Positions 27,245 to 27,778 of a stretch of 27,778 bases of DNA are shown here, piece after piece (the stretch's first letter is position 1; every line of letters begins with the position of its first letter). Position numbers and translations under genes: made by a program. The stretch spans positions 1 through 27,778 of the forward strand of contig JACAAK010000055.1 in the NCBI GenBank assembly GCA_025093985.1, given 5' to 3'. Source of the stretch: Calvatia gigantea (lineage: Eukaryota > Basidiomycota > Agaricomycetes > Agaricales > Lycoperdaceae). The notes beneath the pieces are model-generated. The model made no database searches. It was not told the DNA's origin and saw nothing but the letters and a program-made list of their open reading frames with translations.

Positions 27245-27778
27245 CTAATTAACTGCATCACGAACTTCTTTGGGTTCAATGTGGCTAATCTTATGACCAA
27301 AACTACGTAACCACCACACCAGTTGATTGGTAAAAGGGACGGTCGCATGAACCAAGATTTGCCCATTTCCAAGCGGTTCTAAAACCTGATTGGTACTGAG
27401 TTTGGTTTCTTCCAAATACAGCGCATCTATTTCATTCATGGTCAGGGTAAGTGCAACGGTTTCTGTAGGTTTTGAAAAATCTACACGGAAACCTAATGCA
27501 CCTGATTCGATGTATTCATCGATATCAAAATTGACTGGGTGTAAGGCACGAGTGTTTAAAACCGTCGCTGATTTGAAACGGTGCAGTGCAAAGGTTTGAA
27601 TATCAGTTTTGTCGTGGCGGGTACAAATCAGATAAATAATTGCACCTTTTTGAACCAGTGCCAGAGGGTTGAGGGTATAGGTTTTTGCTTCAGCCGCTTG
27701 GTTTAAGCCTTGATAAACGCATTCCAGCTGTTTGTCTTGGAGGTAGTCCTTCATAGATGGCTTGTTGTGCTGTTTTCT
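27245..27778 (-). CDS. WYL-domain transcriptional regulator, C-terminal part
   Basis: The gene runs off the right end. About 175 C-terminal residues show a WYL domain: KQLECVYQGLNQAAEAKTYT leads into LNPLALVQKGAIIYLIC and IQTFALHRFKSATVL, the pattern (YxLxPLxLV, Y-L, F-LHR) of ligand-sensing WYL regulators, followed by the WCX-type C-terminal extension (TVPFTNQLVWWLRSFGHKIS and IEPKEVRDAVN). TAG stop at 27245-27247. Near 27745 the frame probably shifts: upstream bases read AQQAIYEG in another frame, which fits the domain's beginning better than a start at 27754. The N-terminal helix-turn-helix would lie outside the window. Its targets are unknown. Confidence 0.82.
   Translation of the reverse strand, partial: RKQHNKPSMKDYLQDKQLECVYQGLNQAAEAKTYTLNPLALVQKGAIIYLICTRHDKTDIQTFALHRFKSATVLNTRALHPVNFDIDEYIESGALGFRVDFSKPTETVALTLTMNEIDALYLEETKLSTNQVLEPLGNGQILVHATVPFTNQLVWWLRSFGHKISHIEPKEVRDAVN

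Overview
The window looks like a piece of an Acinetobacter-type gammaproteobacterial chromosome: AT-rich, with DnaE, MetQ, PurD, PurH, Fis, PrmA and MnmG homologues and a fis-purH-purD neighbourhood typical of Moraxellaceae and Pseudomonadaceae. The genus is my inference from protein character and gene order; no database search was run. The assembly is badly damaged. I see no convincing new biological system. The striking structures (giant homopolymers, duplicated blocks, 'empty' 1.4-1.6 kb stretches) are best explained as assembly or consensus artefacts.

Underlying gene order, left to right: dnaE 5' part (-), an unknown secreted protein (-), metI, metN, metQ (-, with metQ transcribed first), an AT-rich gap, purD and purH (-), fis (-), a zinc-ribbon DUF3426-type gene (-), prmA (-), two BASS-family sodium symporters A and B (-), a second small unknown secreted protein (-), mnmG (+), a Sel1-repeat gene (+), a tiny ORF (+), and a WYL-domain regulator (-) running off the right end. 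The functions are housekeeping: replication, methionine uptake, de novo purine synthesis, ribosomal protein L11 methylation, tRNA wobble modification and solute transport.

Three layers of damage overlie this. (1) Ten runs or back-to-back pairs of pure homopolymer, about 90 to 575 bp, sit in or between genes and replace missing sequence. (2) Seven blocks without genes (1-1497, 3485-4934, about 10650-12149, 13079-14678, about 15600-17010, about 18035-19511, 20691-22317) are not random. By eye, patches of them align at low identity, with many deletions, to dnaE, the secreted-protein gene, metI, metN, metQ, the metQ-purD spacer and purD. They look like unpolished long-read sequence of the same locus interleaved with polished sequence. 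(3) Polished segments step back and repeat: 2509-3484 recurs at 4935-5909, and 10108-10274 at 12151-12317. The symporter and prmA pieces are shuffled, and one small gene is split by 1.9 kb with a 17-bp overlap. Almost every gene also has one-base indel frameshifts, many at homopolymers.

The right-hand 5 kb (22630-27778) is the most trustworthy part: no filler, only small indels and one in-frame stop.
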